A stretch of DNA of 64,000 bases from Pseudomonas deceptionensis (GTDB lineage Bacteria; Pseudomonadota; Gammaproteobacteria; Pseudomonadales; Pseudomonadaceae). A program made the position numbers and the translations under genes. Location: positions 4,795,501 to 4,859,500 of the forward strand of contig NZ_FNUD01000002.1 in assembly GCF_900106095.1 (NCBI RefSeq), given 5' to 3'. A model generated the notes under the pieces. That model was not told the DNA's origin. It saw nothing but the letters and a program-made list of their open reading frames with translations, and ran no database searches. This document shows, piece after piece, positions 7,725-17,778 of the stretch. Each line of letters begins with the position of its first letter. Positions within the stretch are counted from its first letter, which is position 1.

Positions 7725-8891
7725 ATGCCACTCTCGCTACTCATTCTGGCGCTAAGCGCTTTCGCCATCGGGACCACCGAGTTCGTGATCATGGGCTTGC
7801 TGCCTGATGTCGCGGCCGATCTGGGCGTGTCCATCCCCGGTGCCGGCTGGCTTGTGACCGGTTACGCGCTGGGCGTGGCCATCGGGGCTCCGTTCATGGC
7901 ACTGGCTACCGCCAAGTTGCCGCGCAAAGCCGCCCTGGTAACGTTGATGGTGATCTTTATCATCGGCAACCTGTTGTGCGCACTGGCCAGTGATTACAAC
8001 GTGCTGATGTTTGCCCGCGTAGTGACAGCCCTGTGCCACGGCGCGTTCTTCGGGATTGGCTCTGTCGTCGCAGCAGGCCTGGTGCCTGCCAACAAGCGCG
8101 CTTCAGCGGTGGCATTGATGTTCACCGGCCTTACGCTGGCCAACGTGCTGGGCGTTCCCCTGGGCACCGCCCTGGGTCAGGCCGCAGGTTGGCGCTCGAC
8201 GTTCTTTGCCGTCACCGTGATCGGTGTGGTGGCCCTGATAGGCCTGATCCGCTTCTTGCCCGCCAAGCGTGACGAAGAAAAACTCGACATGCGTGCCGAA
8301 CTGGCCGCACTCAAAGGGGCTGGCATCTGGCTGTCCCTGAGCATGACTGCACTGTTTTCCGCATCGATGTTTACCCTGTTCACCTATGTGGCGCCCCTGC
8401 TCGGTGATGTCACCGGCATCTCGCCAAGCGGCGTGACCTGGACCTTGCTGCTGATCGGCCTGGGCCTGACGGTGGGCAACATCATCGGCGGCAAGCTGGC
8501 CGACAAACGTCTGGCCGCTACCCTGATCGGTGTTTTTATCGCGATGGCAGTGATGTCGACCGTACTGACCTGGACCAGCGTCGCCGTGATCCCGACCGAA
8601 ATCACCCTCTTCCTGTGGGCCGCCGCCTCGTTTGCCGCCGTACCGGCGCTGCAGATCAACGTCGTGACCTTCGGCAAGGCAGCACCCAACCTGGTTTCGA
8701 CCTTGAACATCGGTGCTTTCAACGTCGGCAATGCCCTGGGCGCCTGGGTTGGCGGCAGCGTCATCGCCCACGGTTTCGGCCTCACCAGCGTTCCGCTGGC
8801 CGCTGCAGCGCTGGCGATTCTGGCGCTGCTGGTCACCCTGATTACTTTTCGCCAGAACGGCAATGCCGAGCTGGCAACTGCCACAAACTGA
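7725..8891 (+). CDS. MFS transporter, AraJ/YdhP type (DHA1)
   Basis: 388 residues, twelve predicted membrane helices. The start SLLILALSAFAIGTTEFVIM is characteristic of the AraJ/YdhP/PbuX-like branch of drug:H+ antiporters in the inner membrane, and the loop after helix 2 (LATAKLPRKAALV) corresponds to MFS motif A. It has an AAGGA site before the ATG. It lies in an apparent operon between the ArsR-like regulator and the OYE reductase, so an electrophilic or aromatic compound or its product is a likely substrate; the sequence does not identify it. Confidence 0.85.
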   Translation: MPLSLLILALSAFAIGTTEFVIMGLLPDVAADLGVSIPGAGWLVTGYALGVAIGAPFMALATAKLPRKAALVTLMVIFIIGNLLCALASDYNVLMFARVVTALCHGAFFGIGSVVAAGLVPANKRASAVALMFTGLTLANVLGVPLGTALGQAAGWRSTFFAVTVIGVVALIGLIRFLPAKRDEEKLDMRAELAALKGAGIWLSLSMTALFSASMFTLFTYVAPLLGDVTGISPSGVTWTLLLIGLGLTVGNIIGGKLADKRLAATLIGVFIAMAVMSTVLTWTSVAVIPTEITLFLWAAASFAAVPALQINVVTFGKAAPNLVSTLNIGAFNVGNALGAWVGGSVIAHGFGLTSVPLAAAALAILALLVTLITFRQNGNAELATATN

Positions 8892-8911
8892 TCCTTGAGA
8901 GGGCTGCATAA

Positions 8912-9961
8912 ATGACTACGATTTTCGATCCGATCAAGCTGGGCGACCTCGAACTGCCCAACCGCATCATCATGGCTCCGCTAACTCGCTGCCGTGCCGA
9001 TGAAGGTCGGGTTCCAAACGCACTGATGGCCGAATACTACGTTCAGCGCGCATCGGCCGGCCTGATCCTGAGCGAAGCCACGTCGGTGACCCCAATGGGG
9101 GTCGGCTACCCGGATACCCCGGGCATCTGGTCCAACGATCAGGTTCGCGGCTGGACCAACATCACCAAGGCTGTACACGCTGCCGGTGGCCGCATCGCCC
9201 TGCAGCTGTGGCATGTTGGCCGCATCTCGCACCCGATGTACCTGAACGGCGAAGCACCTGTTGCCCCTAGCGCCATTGCTGCCAAAGGCCACGTCAGCCT
9301 GGTTCGTCCAAAGGTTGATTTCCCGACGCCACGGGCACTGGAAACCGCTGAGATCGCCGATATTGTCGAGGCCTACCGCACAGGCGCCGAAAACGCCAAA
9401 GCGGCAGGTTTTGATGGCGTGGAAATCCATGGTGCCAACGGTTACCTGCTCGATCAGTTCCTGCAAAGCAGCACCAACAAGCGCACCGACCAGTACGGCG
9501 GCAGCGTAGAGAACCGCGCCCGTCTGTTGCTGGAAGTCACCGATGCAGCCATCGATGTGTGGGGCGCAGGCCGCGTGGGCGTGCATTTGTCGCCACGTGC
9601 CGACTTGCACGACATGGGTGATGACAACCTGGCTGAAACCTTTGGTTATGTAGCCCGCGAGCTGGGCAAGCGTGGCATCGCCTATATCTGTGCCCGCGAG
9701 CATGTGGCCGCAGACAGCCTCGGCTCACAGCTCAAGGAAGCCTTTGGCGGCCCGTACATCGCCAACGAAAGCTTCACCAAGGAAAGCGCCAATGCCTGGC
9801 TGGCTGCCGGCAAGGCTGACGCTGTAGCCTTCGGCGTACCGTTTATCGCCAACCCAGACCTGCCTGCACGCCTGAAAACCGATGCACCGCTCAATGAGGC
9901 GCACCCGGACACCTTCTATTCCAAAGGTGCACAAGGCTACATCGACTATCCAGTGCTGTAA
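8912..9961 (+). CDS. xenB: Old Yellow Enzyme family flavin reductase (XenB/NemA type)
   Basis: 349 residues forming an FMN-binding TIM barrel. Recognisable parts are the IMAPLTRCRADEG FMN loop with Cys27, the catalytic pair His173/Asn176 in EIHGANGYLLDQF (with Tyr178 as proton donor), and a C-terminal phosphate-binding region. Such enzymes use NAD(P)H to reduce activated alkenes, N-ethylmaleimide, nitrate esters and nitroaromatics; XenB of Pseudomonas is the named relative. It is third in the regulator-exporter-reductase operon and is closed by a strong terminator. The exact substrate and the symbol are by resemblance only. Confidence 0.82.
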   Translation: MTTIFDPIKLGDLELPNRIIMAPLTRCRADEGRVPNALMAEYYVQRASAGLILSEATSVTPMGVGYPDTPGIWSNDQVRGWTNITKAVHAAGGRIALQLWHVGRISHPMYLNGEAPVAPSAIAAKGHVSLVRPKVDFPTPRALETAEIADIVEAYRTGAENAKAAGFDGVEIHGANGYLLDQFLQSSTNKRTDQYGGSVENRARLLLEVTDAAIDVWGAGRVGVHLSPRADLHDMGDDNLAETFGYVARELGKRGIAYICAREHVAADSLGSQLKEAFGGPYIANESFTKESANAWLAAGKADAVAFGVPFIANPDLPARLKTDAPLNEAHPDTFYSKGAQGYIDYPVL

Positions 9962-9980
9962 GCACCGGCTCCACAACGCA

Positions 9981-10013
9981 AAACGCCCGAGGTCAATGAC
10001 CTCGGGCGTTTTG
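9981..10013 (+). terminator. Terminator of the regulator-MFS-OYE operon
   Basis: A near-perfect inverted repeat with arm ACGCCCGAGGTC (9983-9994) and GACCTCGGGCGT (9998-10009), three-base loop, then TTTTG. It stands 22 bp behind the reductase stop codon. Confidence 0.9.
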
Positions 10014-10092
10014 CTGTAAACCTTGCGCCAGCGCATTGGCTGAGCGTGTCCGACCCGTGAAGGTTGCCATCAAGGGCACTTTTCAAGGGGCG

Positions 10093-10224
10093 AAAAAAGG
10101 GGCGGTTTGACCCGCCCACATTTTTTCCCTAGTCCCTTTTTTTCCTTCTCATCATCCTGATGAATCGCGTCCTGCGATGTCCTTCTGCGTTCTTCCGTGA
10201 GCGCCGTACCAATCCGTCGATACA
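10093..10224 (-). ncRNA. rsmZ: RsmZ regulatory small RNA
   Basis: A minus-strand transcript of about 130 nt directly downstream of rpoS, the conserved Pseudomonas position of rsmZ. It is full of GGA motifs (CGGAT, ACGGAAG, AAGGACA, CAGGACG, CAGGATG, AAGGAAA, GGGACT, AGGGAAA), several displayed by small hairpins such as ATCGC-AGGAC-GCGAT and CATC-AGGA-TGATG. These bind and titrate the translational repressors RsmA/RsmE. It ends in a GGGCGG-GTTTGA-like stem (10099-10117) and six T. The 5' end near 10224 resembles the known RsmZ start (TGT...CGACGGAT). No protein is encoded here although a 62-codon frame overlaps it. Confidence 0.88.
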
Positions 10225-10230
10225 CTTCAA

Positions 10231-10258
10231 ATACTAGAGTTTTATTGAAATGCTGCAA
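10231..10258 (-). promoter_or_regulatory. rsmZ core promoter
   Basis: On the minus strand TTGCAG (10258-10253) and TAGTAT (10236-10231) are separated by 16 bp, with the expected RNA start seven bases later. The DNA upstream (about 10260-10375) is strongly AT-rich, as expected for sites bent or bound by IHF or H-NS-like MvaT proteins. Confidence 0.65.
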
Positions 10259-10393
10259 CCAAGGCAGTTATAGATTTTTATTACACGATAAATGCACATA
10301 AAAAATAAAGTCATTTAATTTCAATCACTTATAAAAAACCAAGTAAGGAAAAGATAATCACTTACCTAGATAACGTCGCAGGCTTACACGTAA

Positions 10394-10411
10394 AGTAAGC
10401 GAAGGCTTACA
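10394..10411 (-). promoter_or_regulatory. GacA upstream activating sequence of rsmZ
   Basis: Minus strand reads TGTAAG-CCTTCG-CTTACT, matching the GacA box TGTAAG-N6-CTTACA with one difference. It is centred about 180 bp before the proposed rsmZ start, the distance known for rsmZ promoters. A further TGTAAG half-site follows at 10383-10388. Confidence 0.85.
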
Positions 10412-10520
10412 GCGCCACGCAGATAATATTCACTCTCATCCATGACATTTCGTTTCAAACCCAGGCTGGCAGCGCACAGGTTGAAAATCAGGGGGCTTGG
10501 CGCTAAATCATGGGCGCACA

Positions 10521-10547
10521 AAAAACCCCGAATCGCTCGGGGTTTTT
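10521..10547 (-). terminator. rpoS terminator
   Basis: AAAACCCCGA (10522-10531) and TCGGGGTTTT (10537-10546) with a five-base loop, A- and T-rich at both sides, 18 bp behind the rpoS stop. It separates rpoS from the rsmZ promoter region. Confidence 0.88.
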
Positions 10548-10564
10548 AGCCGACACATCCCGCG

Positions 10565-11569
10565 TTATTGGAACAGCGACTCGCTCGACAGACCGTTGCG
10601 CTCAAGAATCTCTCGCAGACGCTTGAGCCCCTCGACCTGGATCTGGCGCACGCGTTCACGTGTCAGGCCAATTTCCAGCCCCACGTCTTCAAGGGTACTG
10701 CTTTCATGACCCCGCAACCCGAAACGGCGTATCACCACTTCGCGCTGCTTGTCAGTAAGCTCGGACAACCACTGGTCAATGCTCTGCGACAAGTCATCGT
10801 CCTGAAGCAGCTCACAAGGATCTGTAGGCCGGTCGTCAGTCAGGGTATCGAGCAGTGTTTTGTCAGAGTCAGGGCCCAAGGAAACGTCTACCGAAGACAC
10901 CCGTTCATTGAGCCCAAGCATGCGCTTGACTTCGGAGACTGGCTTCTCGAGCAGATTGGCGATTTCTTCAGGGGAGGGTTCGTGATCGAGCTTTTGCGTG
11001 AGTTCACGTGCAGCCCGCAGATAGACGTTGAGCTCTTTGACCACATGGATCGGTAAACGGATGGTGCGGGTCTGATTCATGATCGCCCGTTCAATCGTTT
11101 GCCGGATCCACCAGGTGGCGTAAGTCGAGAAGCGGAACCCACGTTCGGGGTCAAATTTCTCGACGGCCCGGATCAGCCCCAGGTTGCCCTCTTCGATCAG
11201 GTCCAGCAGCGAGAGCCCACGATTGACATAGCGCCGGGCGATTTTCACCACCAGTCGCAAGTTACTTTCAATCATGCGCTTGCGCCCGGCCGGATCTCCA
11301 CTTTGCGACAAGCGTGCAAAGTGAACTTCTTCTGCGGGTGAGAGCAACGGGGAGAAGCCAATTTCATTGAGGTACAGCTGGGTCGCGTCTAGCGCCCGTG
11401 TGTAGTCAATGTACTTGTGCTGTTTTGTTGCAGGTGCTTTTTTGGACTTGGTTCGAGCTGTAGGGGGTGACTCGTCTTCTTCTGACATCAAGTCGCTATC
11501 GATGTTGGAGTCCATAAGGAGCACCTCATCGTCGATGTCAAACCCCGGCGCTTCTTTGTTGAGAGCCAT
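10565..11569 (-). CDS. rpoS: RNA polymerase sigma factor RpoS
   Basis: 334 residues, the usual Pseudomonas length, and no breaks. Region 1.2 ([21 protein letters not shown]), region 2 ([25 protein letters not shown] then [19 protein letters not shown]), region 3 and region 4 ([20 protein letters not shown]) are all visible. It directs the stationary-phase and general stress regulon. The start has AAAGGA nine bases upstream. The gene is behind nlpD with a hairpin-bearing spacer, and the main rpoS promoter in this genus usually lies inside nlpD. RsmZ is encoded immediately downstream on the same strand. Confidence 0.97.
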   Translation of the reverse strand: MALNKEAPGFDIDDEVLLMDSNIDSDLMSEEDESPPTARTKSKKAPATKQHKYIDYTRALDATQLYLNEIGFSPLLSPAEEVHFARLSQSGDPAGRKRMIESNLRLVVKIARRYVNRGLSLLDLIEEGNLGLIRAVEKFDPERGFRFSTYATWWIRQTIERAIMNQTRTIRLPIHVVKELNVYLRAARELTQKLDHEPSPEEIANLLEKPVSEVKRMLGLNERVSSVDVSLGPDSDKTLLDTLTDDRPTDPCELLQDDDLSQSIDQWLSELTDKQREVVIRRFGLRGHESSTLEDVGLEIGLTRERVRQIQVEGLKRLREILERNGLSSESLFQ

Positions 11570-11634
11570 TGCTATAGTCCTTTGGTGAGTTCGACCTCAA
11601 GCTCAAGCATCGCCCAAGTCCTTGGCAACGCTGG

Positions 11635-11666
11635 AGCCTGTTCCTTATCCACATCAGGAACAGGCT
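11635..11666 (-). promoter_or_regulatory. Hairpin in the rpoS leader with GGA in its loop
   Basis: AGCCTGTTCCT (11635-11645) and AGGAACAGGCT (11656-11666) pair perfectly over 11 bp. On the minus strand the ten-base loop reads GATGTGGATA, which exposes a GGA triplet, the arrangement preferred by RsmA/CsrA proteins. No T-run follows, so it is not a good terminator for nlpD. It lies about 65 nt before the rpoS start codon. Confidence 0.55.
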
Positions 11667-11675
11667 GGTAACCGA

Positions 11676-12503
11676 TCAACGGCGAGGAAGGAATTGCAAT
11701 GGATCTACAGGTTTACCTTGGCGGCGAATCTCAAAGTGAAGTTTCACCCGGTCTGTACCAGTTGACCCCATTTCGGCAATTGTCTGTCCGACCTTGACCT
11801 GCTGCCCCTCCCGAACCAACAGCCTACGGTTATGTCCGTAAGCACTGACGTAGGTATCACTGTGTTTGATGATTACCAGTTCGCCGTAGCCCCTCAATCC
11901 ACTGCCAGCGTAAACAACCGAACCATCAGACGCAGCTAAAACAGGCTGTCCCAAATCTCCGGCGATATCAATACCTTTATTCAAACTACCGTTTGAAGAA
12001 AATTTGCCTATCAGAATGCCATCAGAGGGCCATCCCCACCCCTTGGGTGCAGGCCCTGCCGGCAGGGGTGCAACCGCCGCAGGCGCTGTAGTTGCGGCGC
12101 CTGAACGCTTGATAACTGTCGTTTTGCTGCCCGAGGAAGACGAGACTACGGTCGTTGTCGTGCCACCTTCAGGCTTGGTTCCAGCGCGTCCGTCGAAGCG
12201 GATTGTTTGACCTGGGACAATAGTGAACGGAGCCGCGATATTGTTTCGTGCCGCCAAAGCCTTCCAGTCCCAGCCGTAGCGAAAGGCAATTGAGAACAGC
12301 GTATCGCCACGACGCACGACGTACTGGCCCGTGGTCACTGCCGGCCGCTGGGCCACCCCGTTACGGTCAACGACGTTTACGCCATTTTTCGGGGTGCTGG
12401 AACACGCTGCCAGCAAAGCCAGTGTGGCACTCAGGAATAGACCGGCCACCAGTCTCTGATAGCTTTTGGTACCCATACGCTGCGCAATGACTGTGAGACT
12501 CAC
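11676..12503 (-). CDS. nlpD: Lipoprotein NlpD, amidase activator with LysM and LytM domains
   Basis: 275 residues from GTG 12503, chosen for the AAGGGAG site before it; ATG 12476 is an alternative. A lipobox (LALLAACSS) makes it an outer-membrane lipoprotein. A LysM domain (YVVRRGDTLFSIAFRYGW) binds peptidoglycan and a C-terminal LytM domain follows. The zinc ligands are degenerate: NKGIDIAG replaces the first His and KLHFEIR the HxH, as in E. coli NlpD, so it should activate the amidase AmiC rather than cut peptidoglycan itself. It lies between pcm and rpoS and probably contains an rpoS promoter. Confidence 0.93.
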   Translation of the reverse strand: MSLTVIAQRMGTKSYQRLVAGLFLSATLALLAACSSTPKNGVNVVDRNGVAQRPAVTTGQYVVRRGDTLFSIAFRYGWDWKALAARNNIAAPFTIVPGQTIRFDGRAGTKPEGGTTTTVVSSSSGSKTTVIKRSGAATTAPAAVAPLPAGPAPKGWGWPSDGILIGKFSSNGSLNKGIDIAGDLGQPVLAASDGSVVYAGSGLRGYGELVIIKHSDTYVSAYGHNRRLLVREGQQVKVGQTIAEMGSTGTDRVKLHFEIRRQGKPVDPLQFLPRR

Positions 12504-12698
12504 CCGCCGCTCCCTTTGAAGATGGCTAAATAGTTGAACGCCAGAACTGGCCATGAATTGACGCAAGTATAACTGGCTACAGGGCTTTTACAGACTGCAA
12601 AGCCCAATCTTGACGCTGTCAGGCAATGGGCAGGGTCTTGCCGTTGCGCAATATGACCTGCGCCCGACCCCATAATTCACCCGTATCTGGACAAAGGA

Positions 12699-13376
12699 TC
12701 AGGCCAGCGGCCCGTTGAGCAGCGGCACGAAGCGCACATTGCCGATCACCCGCCTGGCAAAACCGTGCTCTTCGCGCACGATCAACATCAGTTGCTGCAC
12801 CTCGCCCGAGCCCACCGGGATCACCAGGCGCCCACCGGGAGCCAGCTGATCCAGCAATGCCTGAGGTACATCGGTGGCCACTGCCGTTACGATAATGCCG
12901 TTGTAAGGTGCCAGCGCGGGCCAGCCTTCCCAGCCATCGCCCCAGCGGAACACCACGTTGCGCAGGTTGAGTTCAAGCAGCCGCTCTTTGGCCCGGTCTT
13001 GCAGCACCTTGATGCGCTCTACCGAAAAAATCCGCTCAACCAGCTGCGAGAGTACGGCCGTTTGATAACCCGAGCCGGTGCCGATCTCCATCACCTTATC
13101 CAGCGGCCCGTCCTCAAGCAGCAGCTCGCTCATGCGCGCCACCATGTAAGGCTGGGAAATGGTCTGGTTATTACCGATCGGCAGCGCGGTGTCTTCGTAG
13201 GCCCGATGGGCCAGGGCCTCATCCACGAACAAATGCCGTGGTGTACGACGAATGACCTCAAGCACGTTCTGGTTAACGATGCCCTCTTCACGCAGGCGCT
13301 GAATCAGCCGCTCACGAGTGCGCTCTGAAGTCATGCCAATGCCGCGGTGCATCATGCCATCCTGCTCGCGTGCCAT
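12699..13376 (-). CDS. pcm: Protein-L-isoaspartate O-methyltransferase
   Basis: 225 residues. It methylates isoaspartate residues in aged proteins with S-adenosylmethionine, allowing repair. Visible features are the SAM-binding [15 protein letters not shown] motif and the [19 protein letters not shown] substrate segment. The start codon overlaps the surE stop (TAATG), so translation is coupled. About 195 bp lie between its stop and nlpD, in which I see no clear signal. Surviving in stationary phase is the shared theme of surE, pcm, nlpD and rpoS. Confidence 0.95.
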   Translation of the reverse strand: MAREQDGMMHRGIGMTSERTRERLIQRLREEGIVNQNVLEVIRRTPRHLFVDEALAHRAYEDTALPIGNNQTISQPYMVARMSELLLEDGPLDKVMEIGTGSGYQTAVLSQLVERIFSVERIKVLQDRAKERLLELNLRNVVFRWGDGWEGWPALAPYNGIIVTAVATDVPQALLDQLAPGGRLVIPVGSGEVQQLMLIVREEHGFARRVIGNVRFVPLLNGPLA

Positions 13377-14125
13377 TAGCCCATGCCCTCCAGCCAGCTA
13401 TTGAGGTTTTTGAAGCCATCACCAAAGGTGCGATCCAGTTGCAGCGGCGTGATCGAGACATACCCCTGCATCACCGCATGGAAATCCGTACCCGGCCCGC
13501 CGTCCTCGGCGTCACCTGCCGCAGCAATCCAGTAGCCGGCCCTGCCCCGTGGATCAACCACCCGAACCGGCGCAGCTGCGCGTGCGCGATGCCCCAGGCG
13601 GGTCAGTTGAATGCCGCGAATTTTCTCGAGCGGCAAGTTAGGTATGTTCACATTGAGGACCGTACGCGGCGGCAAGTCCAGCGATGCGTGGGCTTCAAGC
13701 AGCTTACGGGCAAAAAACGCTGCAGTCGGCAAGTTGTCCACCTGGCGCGACACCAGCGAAAAGGCAAATGAAGGACGATCCAGAAAGCGCCCCTCAAGTG
13801 CCGCCGCCACAGTGCCGGAATACAACACGTCATCACCCAGATTGGCGCCCAGGTTTATGCCTGATACCACCATGTCCGGCTGCTGCTCCAGCAAGCCGTG
13901 AAGGCCCAGGTGCACGCAATCGGTGGGTGTGCCATTGATGCTGATAAAGCCATTGGCCAAGGTGTTCGGATGCAAGGGACGGTCCAGCGTCAGCGAGCTG
14001 CTCGCTCCGCTTTTGTCCTGCTCGGGCGCAATGACCACGCACTCGGCGTAATCGGCCAATGCGCCATAGAGCGCAGCCAGGCCCGGGGCAGTCACCCCAT
14101 CATCATTTGAAATCAGAATACGCAT
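13376..14125 (-). CDS. surE: 5'/3'-nucleotidase SurE
   Basis: 249 residues, the usual length. The metal-binding start [14 protein letters not shown] holds Asp8 and Asp9; further ligands lie in the [12 protein letters not shown] and [18 protein letters not shown] stretches. The enzyme dephosphorylates nucleoside monophosphates and short polyphosphate and aids stationary-phase survival. It overlaps truD by 13 bases upstream and pcm by one base downstream, within the ispF-truD-surE-pcm unit. Confidence 0.96.
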   Translation of the reverse strand: MRILISNDDGVTAPGLAALYGALADYAECVVIAPEQDKSGASSSLTLDRPLHPNTLANGFISINGTPTDCVHLGLHGLLEQQPDMVVSGINLGANLGDDVLYSGTVAAALEGRFLDRPSFAFSLVSRQVDNLPTAAFFARKLLEAHASLDLPPRTVLNVNIPNLPLEKIRGIQLTRLGHRARAAAPVRVVDPRGRAGYWIAAAGDAEDGGPGTDFHAVMQGYVSITPLQLDRTFGDGFKNLNSWLEGMG

Positions 14126-15171
14126 AGGCTTTCCGTTTGATCCAACGGCACCAGATCAACAAGCTCTCGCACCAGGACAGTGGCGAAGCATCCGGCCGGC
14201 AAAACAAATTCCAGTTGCAGAATGTCAGGCTCCGGATAATGCCACGTCAACCGGCCAATGGGCAGTCGCAGGATGCGGCGCTCATGGCTCATGCCGGCCC
14301 GGACCAGCCAGTCACGCAGTGCCGCTTCGCGCTCTGCGATGGACTGCTCCAGCGCGTGGGTCACGCCGGTGGTCGGTGATTCGCCTTCACCCCACTGCGG
14401 ACCGGTGGGGTGGAGGTCGAGAATGGCCAGACGCGGGTCGCTGCACTCGGCCTCGCCAGCCGGAAAAAAACTGCGGCTGTCGGTAAAGGCCAGCAAATCG
14501 CCGACCTGTGCCCGCTGCCAGCTGCCATCGGCCACCCGCGCCGCCAGCACCTGATTGAACAGATAGCTGCGGGCGGTGGACAGCAACCGCGAACGAACGT
14601 TGCGCTGCTCAGGCAAGGCCTTGCGCGCAGCATAGTCACGGGCCTCGCCAAGGTTGCCGCCCTGCCAGCCGAAACGCTGGGTACCGAAGTAGTTCGGCAC
14701 GCCCTGCCTGGCTATCAGCTGAAGGCGCTGTTCCAGTGCGTCTTTGTCCCCGGCCATTTGCGTCAGGCGCAAGGTGAAACCGTTGGCCGCATGGGCCCCA
14801 CGCTGCAATTTGCGTTTGTGGCGTGAGGTTTTGAGAATTTTCAGCGTGTCGTTTTCTGCGCCCGACAAGTCAGGGTCTGCCTTGCCCGGCAACTGCACGC
14901 TGAACCACTGGCGGGTCAGCGCCTGACGGTCCTTGAGGCCCGCGTAGCTGACCGTGCGCAAAGGCACGCCCGCCGCCTTGGCAATGCGCCGGGCTGCTTC
15001 TTCGGTGTTCAGACCGCGTTTTTCGACCCACAACCATAGGTGCTCGCCGTCTCCGGACAGCGGGATATCCAGTACTTCGTCGACCTGGAAATCCTCTGCC
15101 GTGGCTTTGAGCACCGCTGTGCCCAAGGCTTCGCCGTAGGCTCGCGGGCCCAGCAACTCAAACTCGTTCAT
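14113..15171 (-). CDS. truD: tRNA pseudouridine(13) synthase TruD
   Basis: 352 residues. TruD converts uridine 13 of tRNA-Glu to pseudouridine. The catalytic Asp81 is in [17 protein letters not shown], and the family motif [15 protein letters not shown] is present. The start overlaps the ispF stop by four bases (ATGA) and the end overlaps surE, so it is in the middle of a tightly packed operon. Confidence 0.95.
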   Translation of the reverse strand: MNEFELLGPRAYGEALGTAVLKATAEDFQVDEVLDIPLSGDGEHLWLWVEKRGLNTEEAARRIAKAAGVPLRTVSYAGLKDRQALTRQWFSVQLPGKADPDLSGAENDTLKILKTSRHKRKLQRGAHAANGFTLRLTQMAGDKDALEQRLQLIARQGVPNYFGTQRFGWQGGNLGEARDYAARKALPEQRNVRSRLLSTARSYLFNQVLAARVADGSWQRAQVGDLLAFTDSRSFFPAGEAECSDPRLAILDLHPTGPQWGEGESPTTGVTHALEQSIAEREAALRDWLVRAGMSHERRILRLPIGRLTWHYPEPDILQLEFVLPAGCFATVLVRELVDLVPLDQTESLCVF

Positions 15172-15641
15172 GCGCGAACCAACAACGCGATGGAATGCAC
15201 CGCGATACCTTCTTCACGCCCAACGAAACCGAGTTTCTCGGTAGTAGTGGCCTTTACGTTTACCTGGTCCAAATCAACCTCTAGATCCGCCGCAATCAGC
15301 GCACGCATCGTTTCAATATGCGGTGCCATTTTCGGCGCCTGAGCAATAATGGTGTTGTCGACATTACCGACTTTCCAGCCCTTGGCATGGATCAGACCCA
15401 CGACATGACGCAACAGGACGCGGCTGTCAGCGCCCTTGAAAGTCGGATCGGTGTCCGGAAAATGCTTGCCGATGTCGCCCAGTGCGGCAGCACCCAGCAA
15501 GGCATCGCTGAGGGCGTGCAACAAGACATCGCCATCAGAGTGGGCCAACAGCCCGAATTTATGGGAGATCCGCACGCCGCCCAACGTTATGAAATCGCCT
15601 TCAGCAAAACAGTGCACATCATAGCCGTGGCCAATACGCAT
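15168..15641 (-). CDS. ispF: 2-C-methyl-D-erythritol 2,4-cyclodiphosphate synthase
   Basis: 157 residues. It forms the cyclodiphosphate of the MEP isoprenoid pathway. Zinc ligands Asp8 and His10 are seen in [10 protein letters not shown], and the [26 protein letters not shown] signature carries the third (His42). ispD, the preceding enzyme in a shared branch of the pathway, is 3 kb away and dxr is 23 kb away, so only part of the pathway is clustered. Unusually, the start codon follows directly on the T-tract of a terminator, and the only Shine-Dalgarno candidate, GGGGCG, is in its stem. Confidence 0.95.
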   Translation of the reverse strand: MRIGHGYDVHCFAEGDFITLGGVRISHKFGLLAHSDGDVLLHALSDALLGAAALGDIGKHFPDTDPTFKGADSRVLLRHVVGLIHAKGWKVGNVDNTIIAQAPKMAPHIETMRALIAADLEVDLDQVNVKATTTEKLGFVGREEGIAVHSIALLVRA

Positions 15642-15671
15642 AAAAAAACGCCCCGATTAAGTCAGGGCGTG
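15642..15671 (-). terminator. Terminator after fghA, abutting the ispF start
   Basis: Minus strand: ACGCCC, an 11-base loop with internal GA/TC pairing, GGGCGT, then seven T which run straight into the ispF ATG. It lies 33 bp behind the fghA stop codon. Its 3' arm also holds the probable ispF ribosome binding site, so folding may affect both termination and ispF translation. Confidence 0.7.
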
Positions 15672-15703
15672 ATTCTACCTACTTTGACCAACATTGGGCG
15701 CTA

Positions 15704-16549
15704 TTAGCAACTCAGCGCATTGGCGTGATGACGCAAGTGGTCGTCGATAAAACTGGCGATGAAGAAATAGCTATGGTCGTAGCCCGGCTGCAAGCGCAAG
15801 GTCAACGGGTAGTCGGCCATCCTGGCAGCCTGTTGCAGCACTTCAGGCTTGAGCTGAACCGCCAAAAAATCATCCCGGTCACCTTGATCAACCAACAGCG
15901 GCAGCTTTTCACGCGCCTCCGCCATCAACACACTCGCATCCCACTCACGCCAGCGCGCACGCTCCTCACCCAAATAATGGGAGAACGCCTTTTGCCCCCA
16001 CGGGCAGTCCATGGGATTGCTGATCGGCGCAAACGCTGACACCGACTGATAGCGCCCCGGGTTGCGCAGCGCACAGACCAACGCCCCGTGCCCGCCCATC
16101 GAGTGCCCGCTGATGCCTCGCTTTTGCGAAGCCGGGAAATGAGCCTCTACCAACGCTGGCAATTCCTGCACCACATAATCGTGCATCCGATAATGCTTGG
16201 CCCAAGGCTCTTGAGTCGCATTCAGGTAAAAGCCCGCACCCAGACCGAAATCCCAGGCGCCCTGCGGATCATCCGGCACACCTTCGCCACGGGGGCTGGT
16301 GTCCGGTGCGACGATAATCAGCCCCAGTTCGGCGGCCATCTTCATCGCACCGGCCTTATGCATGAAGTTTTCATCGTTACAGGTCAGGCCAGACAGCCAG
16401 TACAGCACCGGCAGCTTTGCGCCCTGCTCGGCCTGGGGTGGCAAGTACACGGCAAATACCATGTCGCAGCCAAGCACCTCAGAGTGGTGCTTGTAGCGTT
16501 TATGCCAGCCACCGAAACTTTTCTGGCAGGACAGGTTTTCCAGGCTCAT
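15704..16549 (-). CDS. fghA: S-formylglutathione hydrolase
   Basis: 281 residues, esterase D family alpha/beta hydrolase. The nucleophile Ser is in [13 protein letters not shown]; Asp and His of the triad are in the C-terminal DDFL and GYDHSYFF stretches. It hydrolyses S-formylglutathione to formate and glutathione, the second step of glutathione-dependent formaldehyde removal. It is eight bases behind frmA, which does the first step, and is followed by a terminator. Confidence 0.94.
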   Translation of the reverse strand: MSLENLSCQKSFGGWHKRYKHHSEVLGCDMVFAVYLPPQAEQGAKLPVLYWLSGLTCNDENFMHKAGAMKMAAELGLIIVAPDTSPRGEGVPDDPQGAWDFGLGAGFYLNATQEPWAKHYRMHDYVVQELPALVEAHFPASQKRGISGHSMGGHGALVCALRNPGRYQSVSAFAPISNPMDCPWGQKAFSHYLGEERARWREWDASVLMAEAREKLPLLVDQGDRDDFLAVQLKPEVLQQAARMADYPLTLRLQPGYDHSYFFIASFIDDHLRHHANALSC

Positions 16550-16557
16550 GGTCGACC

Positions 16558-17712
<1,155 letters not shown>

Positions 17713-17778
17713 TCAGCGCTGAGTGATTAATAATCCGGGCAAAAGCAAAACATTATTGCCATACAGGGATAATCAGCC

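Noticed and set aside
10070..10258. 62-codon minus-strand frame behind rpoS
   Set aside because: It coincides with rsmZ; GGA motifs, promoter, GacA box and terminator explain the sequence better.
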